A stretch of DNA of 64,000 bases from Antedon mediterranea. Its lineage: Eukaryota; Echinodermata; Crinoidea; Comatulida; Antedonidae. Position 1 is the stretch's first letter, and each line of letters opens with the position of its first letter. The DNA lies in assembly GCF_964355755.1 (NCBI RefSeq), contig NC_092680.1, positions 20,871,001-20,935,000 of the forward strand. The letters are read 5' to 3'. This document shows positions 1 through 12,707 of this stretch, piece after piece. The position numbers and the translations under genes are program-made. Below the pieces are notes generated by a model. That model saw nothing but the letters and a program-made list of their open reading frames with translations, had not been told where the DNA came from and searched no databases.

Positions 1-734
1 AAACAATAGCGTTGCGATGGTTACGACGACCAGTATATTTGAATTATGCTTTTATCCTTATGCTCATTGGAGCAATCAACAAGTGTATCTATTATTATAA
101 AATACTAAAATAATAAAAATATTGCTATTAAAAATTCAAAACCGATAATATTTATAATATTGCTGATTTTGACACAACTTAACACGAGCATATTGATTCC
201 AATAAAAAAAAAATTGCCATGCAAATTAGGTTCCTTAATCAATGTCATTATTTTACGGCGTAAGTAGGTTTCTATGATTACCATGACAATAATAATACTG
301 TAATAACAAAATGTCTCTTCTATCTGCTAAAGATTGGTTTTGTTTTTAAAATGACGTATGTTGATTTTTTATCAGAGTACACAACAGTCAGAAAATACAA
401 TTTAACAACCATATTGGTTCCAGTATAATTGAGAATTGTTGTATTCCTCCACTACGTTATTTTTTGTACAGTGTATAATTATAGTACATGCAAATTTGAA
501 ATGATTTCATAAAAAATATCGACAGAATGCAAATTGCGCAGCTTACTTGAAATATGGCAGTGTTGCTAAGATACATACCTATATAGCTATACTACTATAA
601 CTAATTAAAATGCGTCCCAGTGCATTGTTATATTCACATTGTTCTGTATTTGACAGTTAATTACCTGTAGGGCTAGTACATCATTATTCTCATGATTCAT
701 TAGCAAAATGTCAAATTATTAAACATTGTCATTA

Positions 735-1413
735 GTACTGTATGTATTGTATACTGTCAATGGTGGAATGGAGGAATGCATATCGGTGGCCAGGGGTGCA
801 TTATGTAGGCCTATAGAAAAACGGAACTATCCACTTTGTCTAGTATTCACACTATGAAGTCTTTGTTGTAACTGCGTGTTACTGTATGTATTCTGTCAAT
901 GGTGGATCAAGGAATGTCATATCGGTGGCCAGGGGTGCATTATGTAGGCCTATAGAAAAACGGAACTATCCACTTTGTCTAGTATTCACACTATGAAGTC
1001 TTTGTTGTAACTGCGTGTTACTGTATGTATTCTGTCAATGGTGGATCAAGGAATGTCATATCGGTGGCCAGGGGTGCATTATGTAGGCCTATAGAAAAAC
1101 GGAACTATCCACTTTGTCTAGTATTCACACTATGAAGTCTTTGTTGTAACTGCGTGTTACTGTATGTATTCTGTCAATGGTGGATCAAGGAATGCATATC
1201 GGTGGCCAGGGGTGCATTATGTAGGCCTATAGAAAAACGGAACTATCCACTTTGTCTAGTATTCACACTATGAAGTCTTTGTTGTAACTGTGTGTTACTG
1301 TATGTATACTGTCAATGGTGGATCAAGAAATGTCATATCGGTGGCCAGGGGTGCATTATGTAGGCCTATAGAAAAACGGAACTATCCACTTTGTCTAGTA
1401 TTCACACTATGGA
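735..1413. repeat. 139-bp tandem repeat, about 4.8 copies
   Basis: The marker gtcaatggtgga-type start recurs at about 756, 895, 1034, 1173 and 1311, spacing 139, 139, 139 and 138. Copies are almost identical and each carries gtaggcctatag. The last copy is truncated. No gene seen. Confidence 0.95.
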
Positions 1414-2294
1414 TTCTTTGTACTGCGTGACAAAAGCACTTCAATATACAAGTAACCCTGATCCTTTATTAATATACAATTTTACAGACTTTTGTAATGA
1501 TCCCAGACTAAACGTATTCGTATTTTATCAGTTAGAGGTACTGTCTAAAAAAAATGAAATATGTCTATGTAAAAACGGATATGAGGGGTTAAACCAGATC
1601 AGATTCAAATTATGAGGCGGAGCATATTGTTTTCCTCTGATATCACTGTGTGTAGTCTTACGTAAATTCGGCATTTGAATTAGTATAGATTATTTTGATT
1701 TATATCAACACATGTAAAAATAGTATTAAATCAGAGAAATATCCGGAATCCACGTAAACAATAGAAAATGTAAATCCTTCTTAAGAATTCGATAACATAT
1801 CAAGTCTTTCTAAAAAATACATTAAAATCTCCAATTCAAATTGACACTCAAGCACGTTTTGATGATATACTTGTTATTAATGATGACGTTAAAATAGTAA
1901 TCTTCCGGAAATAATATAATATATACTGTAAAAAATAAACCATAACATCAACAATTACTTTAAAATAATTAAGATAATGAATGATGTTTACACTATGTTT
2001 ATTTATTAGTAGTCTGTGAAAAGCATTTTTTTAAATATTAAATGCTCAATTCAGAAATCTACCATTACGTCATACATAATTTCAAATAGAAACACATAAC
2101 AAAAATATAATTATATACTATTGTATTTTTATCCCCTTAATAACATTAATAAAACATTACATATTAAAACATGTACTTACGGTACAGCATATAGATGAAT
2201 ATTGATAAGGGAAATCCTCATAAATTATATTTGCAGTATATAGACAGATAGAGCCATCGTGAACTGGTACTATTGTAAACAAATTGTTATAAAT

Positions 2295-2578
2295 TATTGT
2301 TTTCCGTTTCAGTGTGATATGTCGAGAATAGTAATTCATATTTTACTGTTTATTAAACATGGGATTTTTTTTTATATTAAAAAAAACATATCGTAATATT
2401 TGAGGCCAAGGATTCGTTATCACCTTCCAATACTTCTCAACTATTGTTTTCCGTTTCATTGTGAAGTGTCGAGAATGTAAACCCTTATTTTTTTAACTGT
2501 TTATTTAAACATATGATTTTTTTTCATAATCGCAATAAAGTTTGAGGCCAAGGCCTTGTCTATTACCATCTTCAATAT
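2295..2578. repeat. Two-copy tandem duplication, about 147-bp unit
   Basis: tattgttttccgtttca starts at 2295 and again at 2442. Each is followed by gtcgagaat, a run of T and then gaggccaagg. Copies differ by many substitutions and small indels. Confidence 0.75.
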
Positions 2579-2696
2579 ATATCATCCTATTGTGATTAAA
2601 TTGAATGTGATAATCATCATCAATTACAAAATATATAAATAAGTATTTTTGGCATCAAATTCATTTTATCCTAATGACATTCACTTTGCTATCTTT

Positions 2697-2850
2697 AAAG
2701 CTCTGTCAACACTACTAATTTGTTGATGATTGATTTACCCAAATATGGTAGTGATATGCTCAAATATGGTAGTGATATGACATCATCATGTCCATATATG
2801 AGCACATCACATTTTTTGTCACATAAAGTTTGATAGTTAGACAGAGCTTT
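2697..2850. mobile_element. MITE family A, copy 1
   Basis: Inverted ends (aaagctctgtc ... gacagagcttt) enclose tandem caaatatggtagtgatatg units and catcatgtccatatatg. The same element recurs at 11683-11863 and 55677-55824. Non-coding. Confidence 0.8.
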
Positions 2851-4109
2851 AATGAAATTTGAAGTTGAATTATATTGTCCTTGTCTTTAGATAGTTAAAC
2901 ATGTGTATTTTGCTAATATATGAATCTACTGTATTGTAGTATTAGGACGTTGATGGCCGCTAAATTCAGTACTACGGAAAGGTTTAATTGTGACATACCA
3001 GTCGCAACTTCAGCACATCCGGGTGAATTACCAGATAATGAATACATAACATTTTTTATTCTAGAGTCTAAATCTTAAGTGAATTTGCTTACGTCACATC
3101 CTACTATAAGGCCTCGTGGAATACGGTACTTTACATTAATTCACTCGCCGTTTCCATATCAACGACTCTTCCAAATGTTTAACTGGATGACGTAACTAAT
3201 GTTCTATTAATTAAATAATTAGATGACGGTGATGTTGATAGCATTATTACTTGATTTTTAAATTAATTTAGATTTTTTAAATAATTTAATCGTGGTATTC
3301 ACATTAACGATAGTAATGAGGAAGAAGATGCCGATAAAGACAAATAATTGAATAAAACTGCATTTATGATAAATAAGGATATTGCTACTGATTTCATGTA
3401 ATTTATACATTAATCATCCAAATGTGGTGTTATTTTTGTGTACGAAATATATACGTGGTGTCTTAACGAATACCTTACAACATGTACGTGTAGTCATCAA
3501 CACAAATTCAAAATACGATATTGTGTTTATCTATACATATTTATCTACAATAACTACTGTACAGTAACAATCATGATTACTTTCAAAATGACTGGCATCT
3601 TAAAATGAATTCTAAACAAACATTGTAAACTGTAAATATTGTTTCTAAGTATGCCTAACGTATTTTTAATGAAATGTAGGAAACGGTTAATTATACTTTG
3701 ACGCAACAATGTCGTTTCTTGTTTACGAATGTGTACCCAAGGAAATTACGTAATTGTTTTTATTGAAAATATAGCGTAAGGTCTAACAACTTATGTTTGT
3801 TTTCAATGTCATCGTTTAATAGCAATTTGTATTAATTAGCAATTGGTTTGACCTCAGGAACTACCCACCCTTATTGTTAATAGCTATCCTTTAATTTTAA
3901 AGGTCGTCGTTTGAGTACACATAATGATTTGACAAATCAAGTTATTAGTTGAAATTAAGTAATGTTTGTGGTTAACTATGTAAATGACGTGTTTGATTTG
4001 AAGGTGATAAAATGAGAATAAACATACAAATAGGCCTATAAAGGCAACAACAATTCATGTACATGAAGTTCGACTTAGAAACTGCGCGTTGCATGAACTT
4101 TACAACTAA

Positions 4110-4452
4110 TTAAAGATGTATTTTCCCCCTGAAAAAATAATTCAAAACATTTTTTGTTGAATATGCCATTTTAATGTAGCCTAATAGTTATCCACTTTGA
4201 CCAAAAAATTAGATCGAAAACAAAATGTATTTACCTAAAAAACTGTAATTTAAAGCAAATAAATATTAAAATTGGCTGCCAGCCAGTGGGTTTTTGGTTG
4301 AAGTTAAACATTTATTTTGAAGTTATAAGTTTCCGTTTTTTTTTCTACGGATGTGTTTAACTTGATTAAAACTACAAAATAATCTATTCAAAGTCTGATT
4401 GTACTGTATTAATCTTTATTTTTCATGTTTTTGGGGGACAATACATATTTAA
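4110..4452. mobile_element. TTAA-flanked MITE family B, copy 1
   Basis: Starts ttaaagatgtattttccccc and ends gggggacaatacatatttaa, an imperfect terminal inverted repeat bounded by TTAA. Internal AT-rich sequence includes ttgaatatgccattttaatg, also seen at about 48980. No coding potential. Confidence 0.75.
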
Positions 4453-4737
4453 CGTATTGAATAATCGAATTAAAAATATTTATAAATAGTAAACATATTA
4501 TTTCATAACCAGGTACAGCAGAAAATCTCTTTTAAGAAATCTGATTTTGTCGTCTCGCAAGTATAGTCCTATGACATGCCTAATTATTCATATGCTTCAT
4601 TTTCATTCATCATTACCTAGCATCTAATCTCCTAGGATGTACTTTTAAAATGTAAGATTTCTAACTAGAGATTAGTTTACTATACTACTACTTTAATAAT
4701 ATTATAATGTAATATTAATTTTATCTTGTGTATACAG

Positions 4738-5058
4738 GTAACTATAAATTATTGGGATGTTTTTGGGACGATCAAATACGAGCTTTGCCTGATCTGACAT
4801 CATGCGCACCACCTTGTTTCACCGTCTGTTCAGCAGGCACGCCTTATTGCCAGACTGGTAGCATGACTGTTGACTTTTGCACAGATCTGTGTAGATCTAA
4901 ACAGCACCAATATGCTGGTTTGCAGGCTGGAAACCAGTGTTTCTGTGGCACGTCAGGAGCAAGTTTTAGCCAATACGGTGAACATACATGCTCGATTTCT
5001 TGTGTAGGTAACAGCTCACAGATATGCGGAGATGTCTACAGAAATTCGGTGTATGACA
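4738..5058 (+). CDS. Gene 1 exon: WSC domain
   Basis: About 107 residues between acceptor tatacag and donor gtaagt. The spacing follows WSC domains: GCFWDD near the start, an MTVDFCTDLC helix, then GLQAGNQCFCG, and CVGNSSQICG near the end. The same exon with the same phases (1-1) and the same Cys pattern occurs in the minus-strand gene at 40285-39935, which supports both splice sites. Confidence 0.9.
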
Positions 5059-8000
5059 GTAAGTTTATGCATTTGCTTTTTGGGGGGAAACTGTTTTTGT
5101 TTTGTTTATTATTCCCTATTCTATTGTATGTATTTTGATTTTCAATTGTATGTAGTTAAGTTCTTCTAGGGCCCCATACAATTCCTGTTGTGGCCCGGGT
5201 GACTCTGTTGCTTTTGGGGTCACAGGACATGATGTTGAACAAATAAATGAAATGATATTCAAAGTCACTCGTTTCAATTTTATTTGGGCAAAAACACATG
5301 GACTTGCAATGTGCTTGTCACATTAGGCCCAACAATATAAAAACACAATAACAATATCTACCATTATTTCTCCATTGACTACATTCACCATATCCATTTC
5401 TACAATGATCTTCCTCTATCTATCCGCAATTCATTATCCTTTTCCTCAGTCAAAACTAGACGACTTATGATTTTTCTCCAAACTGTGTAATCCCTTTCCA
5501 GACTTTAAATTGTAAAATATTAGATAATTATTTATATTTATTATTTTTGTTTAATTTAACATATCAGTTATTTTCTATATTCCATTTTTTTTAATTTAGA
5601 TTTTTAATTCTAATGTAATTTATTTTATTTATAGGCTTTTATTTTGTGTATTGTATCTGTTCTGAAGGACCCAAATAATTATCAGCAATTGCTGGATGGA
5701 TCACCCTCATTAAATATGGTTCAAATAAATAAATCTATCCATCGACCTAGTATTTATTCATTTACTACGTTCACTCCTTTCTTAACTCCATCTGCCTTCA
5801 TTTGTATTACCGGGCTATGGTGGTAATTATCTGAACTTGAATGCAGATTAACAAAAGGGTTAGAATTTTCACAGCATATCAAGTGCCATATGAAATATTA
5901 TTTGAAGCCTGGTCATTCACTTACTAATTAGTAATATACAGCCTTTTATCGCCACCACGTCCTTGTTTCTATGCGACATTTAGAAGGTTATAAGGATAAC
6001 TCTATGTAATGTATAATTGTGGTTTTTTTTAAATAATGTAAATGATATTAACATTAAAAGGTACTTCCGAGTTAAATAATTATATTATTTGTTATAAAAT
6101 GTAAACCTTGGCAACAAAATTGGCAATAAACCCAATTATTTTACCCTGAACTACAGGACTTTTCTGTAATTTTATAGGATTATTCACTGTAAAATTGAAA
6201 ATTATGTACTGTAAATTTAAGGGTCTTTTTTCCAAGAAATAGTTTCAAATTTTAGGTTTTGTAAGTTTATAAGTCATGTAAAACCAGTGAATCCCAATAT
6301 TACAGCAATATACTGGACAAGTATTTATTACAATCATTTTAAAAGAATGAGTCTTGTTCATGATGCTCATTCTGTTTTTCTGCTGACATGATGTTGCAAG
6401 AAACCTGTACCCGGAGCGACTCTTTAAACATAACAGTTGGTACCGGGCATAGCTTATCGAAAGAATAAAGTCTCACTAGACACAGTACTGTAGAAACATT
6501 CCTTGTATTACCACAGTCGAAATAATTAAATGTTTAATCAACTGAATATCAAACTCGTTACAAAAAACAAACTCCGAAAGTTGTGACGTAACATATATAA
6601 ATATGCACCCTCGACCTGGGGGACAATATTTTCTTTGAAAACATGCCGCCTTTTACCCTTTTCCAATACCTGTATTTGTTCTGTATATATACTGTTATAA
6701 TAATATTTCAGAGTGCTATTCAACCTGGGAAAATCGATTTCACAGACTGAATTCCGCCTTTGAATAAAACCGCAACATTTTCCATTATCTATATTTCACG
6801 TTTTCTGCTGGCAGAAAACACCAATTTCAAAACGATTTCCAATACAAGACGTCTTGTATAATTGCATTGCTACCCTTAGGCCTATTGTATACAATTGTAA
6901 AACGACTTCCTGACAATAAAAAATAAATTTTATTGAATTAACTTTGTAAGATATAATACTAGTCAATATGACCCTGATTTGCATAACTATAACATCTAAA
7001 TTTGAATACGTTGTAATTTTAGAATTAATAAAGGATAATTATTATTACTTCCCCGCGTACGTGTGTAAAGAAATTAACAATACCAATACATTTTATTGTT
7101 GATTAAATTAGTTCTTGGTATTTGAAATCGGCCTATAGGCCTAACTATCTTATTCACATTCTTTTTACAAAAACACTTACAATTACCTGATATAATCCTC
7201 AAAATGTCTTTATTATTAAGAATAATTTGTAACATTCATTTTATAGCTTTATACCAAGCACCAACTTGTCCACAGCCAGGTACTGTTGTAAATGGAAGGA
7301 TATTAACTGTTGAAAAATTAGAATATTTTGAAGGCGATTCAATTTCATATATTTGCGATGACACGGCTTTCTTGCTTGGGGAACCAAACAGAACATGTTT
7401 GTCTTCGGGGCAATGGAACGTTCCTCCTCCAGAGTGCCGAGCGGTGTGTAACGAACCCATTGTGGGAATGGACAGTAATCGAGGAGCTCCAGCGCCAATT
7501 GAAAAGTATGTTAGTAGCGTCAATATTGCTGGTGAACGGTACGCATTATCGTGTTTGGTCGGGTACACTAGCTTGAGTGACGTCCTTCTTGCCACTTGTC
7601 AGGCTGATGGTACTTGGGGCTATAATTCATCAGACACAATATGTGAAGGTATGTAAACACAATTGACATTTAATGTTAAGTATGAAACAAAATGAATGTC
7701 TTTACTAACACAGTATATTCATAATTTATCGTGTCAACAATTCAAGGTATGTTGAATTTGTGATGTAAGCTTGTTTAAAAACACTATAATTCAATGGAGG
7801 CATATCTATCAATTTGTTTATGCATTCGCTAAAAAAATGAAAAGGAACGATTTTACAACTTTTCAATGAGGAATATATGGCAAATAGGTGCCACATTTCT
7901 AATCAGCTTTTTCTATAATACTATTTATTATTATTTTTCTTTTTCTTTTCTTTTTCTTTGCAGTCGTGGTTTGTCCCACTCCTACACCACAGGAGGGTGT

Positions 8001-10575
8001 ACAAATAAGTGTCAATTCTTACTCGTATCTTAGTATACTTACGTATACATGTTTGGAAGGGTTTACGTCGTCATCGGGTAGTGTCAGTCGACAATGTCAA
8101 GCTGATGGAAGTTGGTCAGGAATGGCTCTTAGTTGTACTGGTAAGTCTTTGAAGCTAGTGGCTCTCTATAGCTTGGTTGTTGATCTTGGGGTTTTCACAT
8201 CAACAGGACTGTTGTACGTATGTTGCCACATACAGTATAGGATGGTCAGTTTAGAAAGCATTGGGTTATTTATCATCTAATTACTGTTTAACGCGTGTCG
8301 AAATAAAAGATTCAAGATTAATTATTATTACATAATATACATACTATTTTTCCATAGCTTACACACTACACTATTATTCTTAAAAGTGGTAAACATACAT
8401 AAGTATTGTGGTTTATTAAAAAAACATCCCGTGCCATGAAAAGAGGGTCAGAAACTAAGATTATTGGTTATATTATAACTGTTTACATGTTTTACTGTTT
8501 TCCACAATGAATCTCGTTGTCTTTCCAGTTGTGTCCTGTCCTCCACCTCAAATTACTGCCGATATGACAATAACCCCTGGACCATACTATTTTGGAGATA
8601 CAGTGATGTACTTCTGTCGTGACAATGGCTTGTTGATGGGTGAACAAATTCGAACGTGCACTGCAGGTAGCTCTTGGTCTGGCCAACCTCCATATTGTGT
8701 AAGACGTAAGTTCATATAATCTATTCATTTTAATTATATACAATTCAAGTATATAGTATTTATTTGTATTACCGACCTTTATGCAACATACATGTTCATT
8801 GAATGCTTTTATTATTGCTTTTCGTTTTATATCTATGTTCATTTTTGTAAATGTTTTGCTTAACCATACCTAGATGTTATATTTATATTTGTTTTATTTA
8901 TTTTAAATAATTTATGTTAATATTTTTAGCCACCACTCGAGTCATGAACTATGCAACCACGGCACCACAATTCACTGCAATAGCAGCCACAGGACGTCCA
9001 ACGGATTCTCGAAACACACCCAGATATGTGACTACACCACGCCCAACAACAATGCCACCATATCCAACAATGAAATTGCCGACAACCAGGAAACACGTTA
9101 CAACTGAACAAGAAACTAGACCACAAACATTTCACCCTAGAAAAACGTCTATAGCAGAAACAATAACAAATCTATGGAATACGGGAGATTCTTCGATAAC
9201 CAATTTGGTAACCAATATTAAATCAGCATCTGATCAAGATGTGACGTCACAAGATAATATACCGACAACTAGTGAAGGTTTTAATGAAAAGGCCAAAAGT
9301 GACAAATCTCCTGCAGGTAAGAAACATACCATTTCCCTCTTACACCAGGTATGGTTATTGCTTGTACTGAAGCCTATGCAGTGTAGCTTTATAGTTTCCA
9401 TCAGATGCAACTCTGTGGTTGATTGCTATCAAGAATTCATAGTTGCTATCAAATACAACTTTATGGCTTCTATCTCAGCAATGTCGATAAAGACTTATTC
9501 AGAATTCATCTCCATGTCTTGTGTTGAAATTCTTACTCCTAATTGACTTTCATTTATTGTTGCTCTTTATAGATTTCATGATACTGATTGTTATTGGTGC
9601 TGGTGTGTTTTCAGTAATTTTACTATCGATTATATTTACCGTTGCGTGTGTTAATTCGTAAGTACTGTATTTGTTTTTACCAATACTCGTAATAAATATA
9701 ACGTATAGCAATTTTTTGATCAAATATTGTTTTTTTCGATAATTATGATTAATCTACTGTACATTTAACTCCTTTGCATCTCAAATTGTTTTTATTATTT
9801 TAAATCGAAATTTAAAATCTTGATTTGGGCTGTTTTCTAGTTTAGTAGATTGTATCTAATATTTTATATGATATTTTTACGCAGACCAAAAAGAGGAAAA
9901 GTACAAGTTTCCAAGCAAATCAATTTCATCAGTAGTAAAGAGACTGGATCAATGATGGGCATTCTTTGGCCCGAAGATATCACACACGATAGTCCACGAA
10001 GTCGAGCGGATTCTGGACTACCTCCGTCAGCTCGAAACTCGCCTAATTCAACTGATGACTCCCCAGATGCAAATGGCAATGGTGGCATGGTAAACCTAGC
10101 CTTTGAACATGACGAGACAGACCGACGCAATGAGGCGGACCAACGAGATGAGGATCCCTACCACCACCGAATAGATTTTGCAGTCGTTAATGAAAAAAAT
10201 AATATCAGTAGCGTTCTGATAAACAGTGGTATAATGTCACCTGCTCCTCAAACACAAGATGACCGAACGTCTATAAGTCACAGTCGAATGAACAGTTTCC
10301 AAAATTCAGAAGATGTGGATTCATTATACGCTAAAGTAGATATGTCAAAAAAGACTAAAATGCGTATGCAGAACGTTCACAAAGATGATGCTTTAAGTGT
10401 GGATAATCCAATATACGAAAAATCGCCCCCTAAGTTTCTGTTACCGGTAAATGATAACCAGACGATAAACGGCGGCGGTGTCGTTAGAAAGACATCTCGT
10501 AGAACGCCCTCAGACGTCTCAGTATCAAGCCGTACGTACTGGGCGCAGTACGAAGAACAAGTAACGAGACTATAA
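4738..10575 (+). CDS. WSC + 4x CCP/sushi type I membrane receptor, 5' end missing (gene 1)
   Basis: Exons: 4738-5058, 7247-7648, 7964-8140, 8529-8705, 8930-9316, 9573-9657, 9885-10575 (stop 10573-10575). All have GT-AG borders; internal exons are phase 1-1, and the TM exon goes from phase 1 to 2. The order is a Cys-rich WSC domain (LGCFWDD through FCTDLC, QCFCG and SQICG), two CCPs in one exon, two single-CCP exons, a Thr/Pro-rich stalk, a TM helix (DFMILIVIGAGVFSVILLSI) and a 229-residue tail. WSC domains are putative carbohydrate binders and CCPs are protein-binding modules of complement regulators and adhesion receptors. The tail has SLYAKV (ITIM-like), NPIYE (NPxY) and C-terminal TRL (class I PDZ-ligand-like). 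The first exon in the window starts in phase 1, so a signal-peptide exon must lie upstream. I found none in 1-4737; the paralogue's first intron is 11 kb, so it is probably outside. Ligand and function are unknown. Confidence 0.9.
9885..10575 (+). CDS. Gene 1 exon: cytoplasmic tail with tyrosine motifs and PDZ-type C-terminus
   Basis: Terminal coding exon of 691 nt starting in phase 2 after acceptor ttacgcag. It is Ser/Asp/Asn-rich and has no recognisable domain. Visible motifs are SLYAKV, which fits the ITIM consensus S/I/V/LxYxxV/L, NPIYE, an NPxY type bound by PTB domains when this is intracellular, and a C-terminal TRL. The length, about 229 residues, is more than double that of the tail of gene 2. 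Confidence 0.85.
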
Positions 10576-10901
10576 ATGGTACCAAATTCATTGCGATTCA
10601 CTATTATGTTTTCTGAGCATGCGCAGTCTAGTGGCGCGTCGTGAAATCGTCGTGAAATCGTCTGTATTCGACAATCTTAACCGTTTGCACTATTTAACCA
10701 GTCGATAGGTAACGAGTAACGTTACTAAATTCATTGATAACAGCGATTTACTACGCGCCACGTTAGCTCGTCATTATATTTTCTGAGCATGCGCAGTCGT
10801 CTGTATTTAACGATCTTAACAGTTTGCACTTTTTAAAAGTAATTATAATTAAATGTCTTAATCCCACCGATTAGGTTTTGATAAATGGATTGAGATTTTT
10901 C

Positions 10902-10907
10902 AATAAA
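10902..10907 (+). terminator. Candidate poly(A) signal of gene 1
   Basis: AATAAA about 330 nt after the stop. Two further AATAAA hexamers lie near 11290 and 11462, so longer 3' ends are possible. Confidence 0.45.
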
Positions 10908-11682
10908 ACGTCCCATGTCTATGCAAGTCTTCCAGTAGTGTCAAGAGTGAATTGATGTATATAACAAAAATATTAAATACAAATTGTTGTTTCGTGCATG
11001 TATGTTGTGAAAATACTAAATGTAAATACAAAAAATATAGTGAAAATATAGTGTATAATAATTGTTGAGTGTAATTTAAAACAAATCTGAAATGCATGAG
11101 GGAAAATAAGGACTGATGTGATTGGCTAATTAATGGCATTCTGTGAGCCACAATGACCTGAGGTCAAAGGTCTGTTGTTCAGTGTACCATGTCAGATTTA
11201 TATATTTTTCTACCAAATTGTATTATTCAACTTATGAATCAACGATTGGAATATAATATTTGTAAACGATATTTCTCACAATGTGTACCAAATAAACTAA
11301 TATATAATACTGCTTTTGACTATTAACCGTTATAACATGATTTAATTCTAACATGACATTATGATGACGTATCGTGATGTCGGATGTTGGTGCAATTCAG
11401 TCTACAATGATTTAAAAAACTTAATGTGAATATTGTATTATTTATTGTATACATTGTTGATAATAAAAGAAATATATTTTGCTCAACTTAAACTGTTTGT
11501 TTGCATTAACTACGAACTGCGATCTGTTGTGCGTACGTCTTTGCAGTGCGTTTTGAATTGATGGTAGGTCTGAGGCAAAGAATATTCATCATTACAAAAC
11601 TTGTTTTTAAGAAACGTAATGTATTATTATTGATTGTCTTAACCACTCGGCTACAGCAGCTAATATCCATGTAGTAAACTAT

Positions 11683-11863
11683 AAGGCTCTGTTTACACTA
11701 TTAAACTAGTTTGACAAAAATGTGTGATGTGCCCAAATATGGTAGTGATATGCCCAAATATGGTAGTGATATGCTCAAATACGGTAGTGATATGTCGTCA
11801 TCATGTCCATATATGGCCACATCACATCGTTTGTCACATAAAGTTTGATAGTGAGACAAGGCT
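11683..11863. mobile_element. MITE family A, copy 2
   Basis: Same internal sequence as copy 1, but with three rather than two tatggtagtgatatg units and decayed ends (ggctctgtttacacta ... gtgagacaaggct). Lies between genes 1 and 2. Confidence 0.8.
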
Positions 11864-12707
11864 GAAAGCAACGACGCACATGATTAGGTTCAGATAATTC
11901 AAAATAAAGCAAGGTAAACAAGCTATAATAATTCATAGATATTATTCAATTCTGTGACGTACATAGTGTTTGTTACCACCGAACAAGAAAACAAATGGTT
12001 GTCTTATCAGAGAGAAAGTCATAAAGCTTGATTAAGACCGGTTCTGATTCAATACTTATTTATGTTTCATTTTATCGACACAGTAAAAGTTGTTCCTGGA
12101 ACTTTGGAAAAACGAATGGGTTGCGAAACAATAAAAAAAACATAGTTCAATATCCCCATTCCTCATCAAAGTTTGGAGTTTCATTTTACTGTTCACAATC
12201 AGAACAACCAATTAAAAGAATTTTTCACCGGCTTATTTGTAAAATGTAACGTTGTACGTAATAACGTAGGCCTATCATACTCATGTCATGATAAATGTAA
12301 GTATAGTGTAACGTTAATCTCAGTTACATGTAATCAAGGTTAAATTGCATTTCTGTAATTGTATACTTTTCTGTTTAATTTTGTCATCATCGTGTAAAAA
12401 CGTGGATAGCTTTTTGACTTGATCTGATTAATACACTCAACAATTATTAATTTTATATAGTGAAAACATTAGGAAGATACAACATACGCGAAGTTTATAT
12501 CCGCAAAATTTACGTCCTCGAATATAACGGATAAACTGTGAACTGTTATTATGAAACCTATGTTAATCCAGCGAACAATACGCACCTTTCCCAGGAACAA
12601 AGACTCTTCCAACCCACAACTTAATTTGCATCTCTATGAATGACGCATCAAGCCAGGACTATACTGTTCAAACCCGTCGATAAAAATAATTCAGTTAGTC
12701 TATAGAA

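Larger units (their letters stand above)
1..4737. other. Non-coding region upstream of the first visible exon of gene 1
   Basis: Probably part of the first intron of gene 1, by analogy with the 11-kb first intron of gene 5. It holds the 139-bp array, a two-copy tandem duplication (about 2295-2578) and two MITE-like elements (2697-2850, 4110-4452). I searched the + strand for a signal-peptide exon ending in phase 1 with a GTRAG donor and saw none. Confidence 0.6.
10576..12707. other. Gene 1 3' UTR and intergenic spacer to gene 2
   Basis: Holds a 60-bp duplication with ttctgagcatgcgcagtc at about 10610 and 10788, three poly(A) hexamers, and MITE A copy 2. No coding exon recognised; the 73-codon frame near 12028 has no support. 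Confidence 0.6.

Noticed and set aside
1391-1615. 74-codon + strand frame
   Set aside because: Starts within the 139-bp tandem array and has no protein-like features.
7236-7595. 119-codon minus-strand frame
   Set aside because: Antisense shadow of the two-CCP exon of gene 1.
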